A DNA stretch of 28,417 bases from Dichomitus squalens LYAD-421 SS1 (lineage: Eukaryota > Basidiomycota > Agaricomycetes > Polyporales > Polyporaceae): the NCBI RefSeq assembly GCF_000275845.1, contig NW_006766912.1, positions 262,758-291,174 on the forward strand. Direction: 5' to 3'. Below, piece after piece: positions 22,244-28,417 of this stretch. Under the pieces are notes generated by a model. The model was not told the origin of the DNA and ran no database searches. It saw only the letters and a program-made list of their open reading frames with translations. Within the stretch, counting starts at the first letter, position 1, and each line of letters begins with the position of its first letter. The translations under genes and the position numbers were made by a program.

Positions 22244-25200
22244 ATGATGACCACAGCACGTCCAAAGATCTCAGCGTACGAGAAGAGTATGCCCGACTCC
22301 TTCTATCATTGACTTTTCTCTCTAACGGCACCTTCCCAGGGAATGAGCAGTCAAGCGTGGTTCCGCTAGGTAGAGCTCGAATTATCTTCCTTGTGCTTCG
22401 TTCCTTGCTCACGTTTGACAAGACCCCGACTCGGACTCAGATTTCAACCCTGGATCGTTCATACCAGAAAATAAGAAGCGTCATAGTAAGTCGAGCAATA
22501 GTCAGAAGGCAGGCGAGCCGCCGCGCAAGAAGCGGCCCAGAGAGACACTCAATGGCATTGGCGCTTCCAGCAGTGGTTCTCGCACTCGCTCAGTAGGTAA
22601 GACGATAGCATGGTCTACTGTTGGCTCTGTTGATTTACTATCAGATATAGAGGAAGAGAATATAGCAGAGGCATCTCCTCCACCGAGAAACCTTCTAGTA
22701 CAATACTTCGGTGAGCACGATCCACCGTAAGTGGCGAGGTAGTTGATTCTGATCAATCACAGGCAATCTCGGTATCGCGGTGGACTCTGATAGCGAGAAA
22801 GAGGTTGCTGATGATGAAGAGGAAGAAGAAGAGGAAGAGGAAAAATATCAAGATTTGGACGAAGAACTTCAGGAGCAGCGAGAGCTAACCACGAAGGTGT
22901 CCGCCGCTCTGTCCACGGAAAAGTCGACGTCTCCGACCAAACCTGCAGAGGATGCTTGCGACTCAGTCACTGGTAAACTCGTCTTGTGTCTGGATACGCC
23001 AGTTACTCATTTTGTTTGACAGAGTACGAATCCGATGAAGCTGAGGAATTTCATGTGGACCACGGGGAACAGCAACCACCAGGCATTACTCAATCCAGCA
23101 GCACCAGACTGTCGACAGCGAAGAACCCACCCGCAGCCCTCACCGACGACTCCATCACTGAGCCCGAGTCGGATGAGTTCGACTGGCTGCACGAAGAAAG
23201 TCTGCCCGCCGCGTCCGTTTCGGTGCCCAGCTCCTCGTCTGGTTGGGTTTCTCCTCTATGTATCAATGGATTGTACCTGATAGCTACGTCTAACACAGGA
23301 TCGAAGGCGCCCATTGTGGTCAAGAAGACAACATCCTCCCTCACGCATGCGAAACAAGCAGATGACTCAGGATCTGATACGGAGCCCGAGTATGAAGTTG
23401 ACCCTTACGTAGAAGAGGTACGCTACCTTGTATCTCGCCTACTACCAGCCCTTACCAGATGCTACCGAGCGCCAGTTCACTCAGCCGAAGCCGCTCTTCC
23501 AATTGAAGCCCGGGCAGCAAGTGACTGGCCCTCTCGTCCTGGACAGGGAACACAAAGTCCCAGAACGCATCAACACGTTCTTGCGTGAGTACCAGCGCGA
23601 TGGGATTAGATTCTTTTGGAAGAAGTACATGGAGGGTAGGGGCGGACTGCTGGGAGATGACATGGGGCTAGTACGTGTAGAAATTATCCAATTTTACTGT
23701 TTGCTCACGTCCTCTCGCTCCTAGGGCAAGTATATGAGTGGAATGCTTTGACTCTTTGACGCCTTGACTAACTGATCGCGCAGGGAAGACGATCCAGGTG
23801 ATTTCGTTTCTTTCCGCCATAATGCAGAAGCGCGGAGAGACCCTCGACATAGATCGGCGACGAAACCATGTCTCTAAGCTTCAAGACAGCTCAGATTGGA
23901 AGAAGCGTCGGAAGTTACCCGCAGCAAATGCAACGTGGCCGACGTGCCTCATCATCGCGCCGAGCAGCGTAGTCGGAAATTGGGAGCGCGAGTTCAAGAC
24001 GGTACGTAGCCAAATTCTTCACAGTTCTTATATGCACCAACGACTCCGCAGTGGGGATATTTCGAGATCGGGATGTATATAGGTCCCCCTGCGGCTCGCG
24101 CTGAAGCTCTAAACGACTTCAAATTGGGTCGCCTCGATGTTCGTAAGTGATGCTCGTCAGCTGAACCTGACCTTCCCTGATGGCCTGCCCAGTCGTGACG
24201 TCTTTCGACGTTGCAAGGATGGACATTGATCTGATAGATGAGCTCCCTTGGTCATGCATCTTCATCGATGAAGTACACCGTGTGAAGAATCCCAGGTCGA
24301 AGCTCGCCTCTGCCTTCAGTAGGTTTACGTGCAAACGCAGGTACGGATTGAGTGGCACTGGTACGTCATCCTCAGCAGCCTCGGGATGCCAGGTTAACTC
24401 AGGGAAATATCCTCTCAGTGATACAGAACGGCTATGAAGAGCTGTGGACTGTTCTGAACTGGACAAACCCGGGTGCAGTCGGAACTCGGAAGCAGTGGGA
24501 GAGCTACGTCGAGAAGCCGCTGCGCTTAGGACAGAGCAAGTCAGCCTCTGACGAGGAACATGTCAAGGCGGCCGTGAGTGGTTATTCCCTTTTGCAATCG
24601 CAGTGAATTTTCTTACTCAGTGTGCAATACAGCTCGTTGCCAAGGTGCTTACAGAGAAGCTGCTACCGCAGCTATTTCTTCGACGGTGAGTACATGTCAT
24701 GTAGTCTCCACGTCCAGGTGTCTCACATACCCTCATTAGGACGAAGCAAATCATTCAGGACCAACTCCCACGCAAGACGGACCAAGTAGTCTTCTGTCCA
24801 TTGACCCCTACACAGGTCGCCATTTATAAGCGAATCATCAACCTTGACGCAGTCAAGTCTCTCATCTACAAGGATGCACTATGCACATGCGGGTCGCGAA
24901 AACCGTACGTCTTTTCATGCCGCGTCGAACAATGATCGCTGAAGACTTCCATCGTCGCAGGAGGAAGAAATGTTGTCATCCAGTCCATCAGGGGGATTTA
25001 TTCAAGTACATGTCGACGTTGATCAAGATTTCAAACCATCTCGCATTGATCCTGCCTTGTGCGTCTGCGGATTTTTTCACATATGACATCAGATTAATTA
25101 CTCTGCACACAGCTCCAACGGATACGATTGAACAGGTTAGTTGCACCTGGTCCGTGCTCAATACTCTAACTTATATCGTTCACAGACTGCGCGGAACAGG

Positions 25201-27000
25201 GAACTCGCTCGCATGGCGTTCTCTCCGGGTCCTATTCCCAAGTACGGTCCTGCAATGCTCAAGCCGGACTATTGTGGAAAGTGGCAGGTCCTGGAGACCC
25301 TGTTGAAAGACTGGAAGAAGGACTCGAACAAAGTCCTCATCTTTACGAAATCTGTCAAGCTCCTCGAAATGTTGGAGTTCCATCTCAACGCTGAAGGTGC
25401 GTTTCGGCAGCAATGTTGGAACGATCACTCACCATTACCTCCAACCATGACAGGTCATGGCTTCGTCAAGCTCGATGGTTCCACGAAGCAGTCCGAACGT
25501 GGGCGATCATTTGTGCCCCATCTTTCATGATTTGAGCACTGACATATATATACTAGGAATGCCTGTCATCGATAGGTTCCAAGAGGACCCCAACATCTTC
25601 ATCTTCTTGATCTCGACGATGGCTGGGGGAACAGGTCTCAACCTCACGGCGGCAAACAAGGTGGTCATCTTCGGTGAGTCCACGTTCTCGCGTGTTCCGA
25701 AAGAAGGGTCTAAGGGCAGCTTTGTTGCAGACCCGAATTGGAGTAAGTCGTGCGTAATATCTCGACAGTGGTTTACACGATTGACGCAACGACGCAACAT
25801 CCGCAGATCCAGCGCACGACTTGCAAGCCATGGACCGAGCGTATCGTTTCGGGCAGACGCGGGACGTATCCGTATACCGTTTGCTTGGTGCTGGTTCGAT
25901 CGAGGAATTGATTTACGCCCGTCAAGTCTACAAGCAGCAGCAAATGCAAGTCGGGTACAACGCAAGCCTACAGACACGGTGCGCGATGCCTCTCCGAAGG
26001 GCGTTGTTGGTATTGAAGTGGTTTGCCCTCAGATACTTCGAGGGCGTGCAGGGTGACAAGAACAAGCAGGGTGAGCTGTTCGGGATCAAGAACATCTTCA
26101 AGCTACACGAGTCTACCTTAGCGACAAAGATGGCGGTATGGGCTGTGCTCAGGGTCCCTGGATTCTCAAGAACTCATCAGATGCCCATTAGATTGAGCGC
26201 GCGAACATCAGCGATCTTGACTGGGCATTTGCTTATATGGGCGGACGCGGAGGCGCGAAGCGTCCGAAGGCAAAGCATGATGGTGTCAAGTGGGTATACG
26301 AAGAGGAAGCGAAGACGGGGAAGGAATATGTGAGAGACCTTCACCCCCTCACTTGTTATGACGCTGTTAACATGAATCTGCAGGACGAATTCCGTGGTCT
26401 CGGCGCTTTGTTGTTTGACGATGGTGAGCACCGGCTTGTCGCCGACAGAGGAGCCCTCTGATCCATGATCGATCTTGTAGCCGCACCCGAGATGACAAAT
26501 GAACCGAATGATGTTGAGAAAACTCTTAATTCCCTCGGCGTTCAGTATACCCATCGTAACGACGCTCTCATCGCGGAGAGCACTATCGAGGGCCAGCGAG
26601 TGCAGAAGCTCATCGAAGAGAAGAAGAAAGCTGCGAAGAAGGCGAAGTTGCGACAGAAATCTGGTAGAGACAAATCACCCGAGCCGGAGTGGCCTCCTCG
26701 ACGTAGACATCACAAACCACCGCCTAGTCCTGCTTCGAAGTGAGCTCTCATCTCTATGCATAGCACAACTACTCATAGGTGATCGTACCAGGCTTCAAAC
26801 TCGACAGAGAGCATTGATCGAACAAGGTCTCCTGCAGGGTCCGGAGGACCTGCCTAAGTTCGCTCAAGAATTGTGAGTGACAGTCATCACTACTACGACG
26901 ATAGAGGTTCTGACTCCATAACAGCGCACAGAAGTCACTACAAGAGCAGAACGAATTTCTCGCACAATTGGACGCGTACGCAAAGGCTCACTTCAAGTAG
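22244..27000 (+). CDS. Snf2-family DNA-dependent ATPase, ERCC6L2/Rad26-like
   Basis: Nuclear Snf2 translocase; ERCC6L2-type members act in DNA repair and genome maintenance. The model has 28 exons and gives 1093 aa: 22244-22286, 22340-22369, 22423-22596, 22645-22710, 22763-22972, 23023-23241, 23299-23417, 23476-23670, 23725, 23784-24001, 24052-24142, 24193-24360, 24419-24573, 24633-24685, 24740-24904, 24961-25058, 25113-25135, 25186-25396, 25454-25498, 25557-25673, 25731-25742, 25807-25978, 26033-26135, 26192-26329, 26384-26423, 26481-26739, 26792-26872, 26925-27000. The N-terminus is disordered: an NLS-like PPRKKRPRE (57-65) and nine glutamates (123-131). Motifs: DDMGLGKT (Walker A), DEVH (481-484), [16 protein letters not shown] (781-792), [11 protein letters not shown] (814-824). 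[12 protein letters not shown] after motif III fits ERCC6L2. A Cys cluster (C629, C631, C640, C641) precedes helicase lobe 2. A Lys-rich helix lies near the C-terminus. Walker A is split by an odd splice arrangement (see findings). Confidence 0.9.
23671..23783 (+). other. Double intron with a candidate 1-nt exon inside the Walker A codon
   Basis: Exon 8 ends GGG CTA (Gly-Leu). A GT-AG intron (23671-23724, 54 bp) follows, then one base, G (23725), then a GC-AG intron (23726-23783, 58 bp) with the donor GCAAGT and a CTAAC branch site at 23768-23772. The next exon starts GG AAG ACG. Together these give G-L-G-K-T exactly and keep the downstream frame. A 13-nt exon (23725-23737) with a GTGGAA donor also keeps frame but inserts four residues in the P-loop. 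Confidence 0.55.
25731..25742 (+). other. 12-nt microexon in the Snf2 gene
   Basis: The exon ACCCGAATTGGA lies between TTGCAG and GTAAGT and supplies D-P-N-W of the Snf2 motif [16 protein letters not shown]. Both neighbouring introns (57 and 64 bp) are canonical, and skipping it would remove four conserved residues without shifting frame. Confidence 0.8.
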
Positions 27001-27482
27001 GCTTCGTCCTCCTCTCCCTTGCATGTATCCATGTACGAGAAACGGAAGGATATTGTAGTGTAGGTTCCTGCTGCTCTCGCATCAGTGCTGTAACGCTTTC
27101 CCATCGATAAATGTAATTGTATACAACAGTGCCCTATGTCACTTGAATGTATTGCCGTTATGTTCACATGGTCCAGAATAGTATACTATGCGTCAAACCG
27201 ACCAACTTGTGCCGACACTATCAACATAGAATTGTTATAACCAGCAACAGAGAGTACGGTATGTTGACAAGTCACATCCTTCGTGACACCCCCAGCTCAG
27301 ACCTCTTGATCTGCCAGAGAATTGAGGATGACAAGTTATCTTGAGAAGGAATTGAGTGTATGTCTCGAAATTGCATTGTATTGTGCGTGATCATTCCGCA
27401 TGGACGCATCATCGCTGCGCCGCGCAGATGCTGTAGGACCGGAAAATAGTAAGCCCCCTTGCATCATATCGGCTCTCCACCT
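27001..27482. other. 3' flank of the Snf2 gene, no gene seen
   Basis: About 480 AT-richer bases between the Snf2 stop codon and the end of a converging DUF6533-like gene. They probably contain both 3' UTRs. No repeat or RNA gene was recognised. Confidence 0.5.
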
Positions 27483-28417
27483 TCATGATTGGCCATTGTT
27501 TTCAAGCCCTCGAGGTACTGATGGATCCGTCTCACAGCCCCCCGTGTGGCTCGGCGCTTCTGAATAGGTGGCCAGGCTACTACTCCCGGTCTCGGTGGCG
27601 AATGTATCGAGAGCGACAGTGGCGAACACCCAGGTCGTGGCTGCAGACGGTGGCTCTGACAGATGGGGTTCGCGCATGGCTGGGTCGCGGATGTTTAGCA
27701 TCAAGCGGGACATCAACGAGGTCGAAATCCTGCATAGGTGTTGGCATCAGGAAAAATATACCTGCCTCGAAAGAGGTATAGATGCTCCAGAGACCGATTA
27801 GACAGTCGAGGCAAGTACCCTGTTATGGAGACCAGCATAGCTCCCACTAGCGCCTCAAGAGGTCGCACGAGATCTACCTAGAAGCTCTCGAGTACTCTCG
27901 AGTACTCCCAAGCGGGCATCAAGACATTGATAGACATGGTATCGTAGCATGCACGCCCCTCACGAATCATCCATATGAACACAGAAACCAATATCATTCA
28001 AAGACTATAATACCCGCAGTATAAAAGCCACGCTACTAATCGTTGTAGTACACTAGTTCCCTCGAGTCCGAGTCCAAAGCGACCTTGCTCCGCCTCATCT
28101 TCGCTGTCAGTCCACCCTGTGCACGCTTCAAGCTTGGCATTTGCAACCTTCGTCGCTGCGTTTGTGACTTGCACAGTATGGGTGTCCAGTACAACGCCAC
28201 TGCCACCACAACTACACCAACACGAGTCTATGGGGCAACTAACACAAGCAAAACGATGGCTTACCATCTACTCATTGCAGACCAATATGAACTCACCAAG
28301 AATAGACCAGAATTTAATGGTACCGCAGTCTAATAAACCGAGGAGACATACGAGCAGGGCTTGATAGATGAAAAACTCACAATAAACTCTGATGGTTCAC
28401 TCACAGCGAGCTCAGGT
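27483..28417 (-). CDS. Second DUF6533-like protein, C-terminal part only (5' end beyond the window)
   Basis: The last exon, 27729-27483, follows a CTATGCAG acceptor and reads STSLMSRLMLNIRDPAMREP before a Ser/Thr-rich tail ending ENNGQS. This is closely parallel to STLMTRLMLNLRNP at the end of the DUF6533 gene at 18319-20153, and that motif is the usual C-terminal boundary of the family. Upstream (28000-28417) there are hydrophobic stretches on the minus strand, such as LLVCLLGLLDC near 28350 and VVVVAVALYW near 28200, that fit membrane helices, but I could not join them to the last exon in a sound splice model. The gene is therefore partial, and may be a pseudogene. Confidence 0.4.
27885..27906. 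repeat. Short tandem direct repeat
   Basis: TCTCGAGTAC occurs twice in tandem, and each copy contains the palindrome CTCGAG. It lies in the region assigned to introns of the partial DUF6533-like gene. Function unknown; probably slippage. Confidence 0.6.

Noticed and set aside
23418..23448. 31-bp intron in the Snf2 gene, ending at CTACTACCAG
   Set aside because: It is too short for this genome. The GCGCCAG acceptor at 23475 gives a 58-bp intron, also phase 0, and keeps the downstream frame.
23670..23784. Simple frameshift making the Snf2 gene a pseudogene
   Set aside because: Not excluded, but all other motifs and the other 26 exons are intact and in frame, and a consensus GC-AG donor exists at exactly the right base, so I prefer the microexon reading.
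26740..26791. Snf2 stop codon (TGA) at 26741-26743
   Set aside because: The GTGAGC overlapping it is a good donor. Splicing to 26792 continues in frame through two more conserved-looking exons to a TAG at 26998-27000.
1..28417. CRISPR array, bacterial operon or biosynthetic cluster
   Set aside because: No regularly spaced repeats exist, the genes are spliced and eukaryotic, and neighbouring genes have unrelated housekeeping roles.

Overview
This window looks like a fungal nuclear genome, most likely an Agaricomycete basidiomycete. The genes are cut by many very short introns, mostly 47-82 bp with GTRNGT donors and YAG acceptors. One gene belongs to the DUF6533 membrane-protein family, which is typical of mushroom-forming fungi, and the proteins read like basidiomycete orthologues. 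All exon models were built by eye from reading frame, splice signals and family motifs; no alignment or transcript data were available.

Layout. 1-970: an LTR-like repeat carrying a 615-bp non-autonomous hAT-type transposon with a perfect 8-bp target duplication. 2195-5924 (minus): cytosolic leucyl-tRNA synthetase, 9 exons, 1088 aa. 8185-10667 (plus): a major facilitator transporter resembling SLC49/FLVCR-DIRC2, 15 exons, 525 aa. 11448-12220 (minus): a small secreted beta-rich protein, 3 exons, 205 aa. 14566-16396 (plus): an oxysterol-binding protein of the short Kes1/Osh4 type, 9 exons, 384 aa. 17328-17856 (plus): a WD40-like fragment, probably a relic. 18319-20153 (minus): a DUF6533 multi-pass membrane protein whose 3' half is poorly resolved. 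22244-27000 (plus): a Snf2-family ATPase of the ERCC6L2/Rad26-like type, about 28 exons, 1093 aa. 27483-28417 (minus): the C-terminal exon of a second DUF6533-like protein, whose remainder probably runs off the window.

The genes do not form a pathway or cluster. Translation (LeuRS), lipid transport (OSBP) and DNA repair/chromatin (Snf2) genes are housekeeping. The secreted protein, the DUF6533 genes, the WD40 relic and the transposons are accessory and sit in long gene-poor gaps of 1-2.3 kb.

The most unusual signal is in the Snf2 gene. The only splice model found that restores an exact Walker A motif needs a single-nucleotide exon (position 23725) between a GT-AG intron and a GC-AG intron. 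A second point of interest is an Arg-rich, acid-free in-frame extension upstream of the LeuRS AUG, which could encode a mitochondrial isoform through a near-cognate start.
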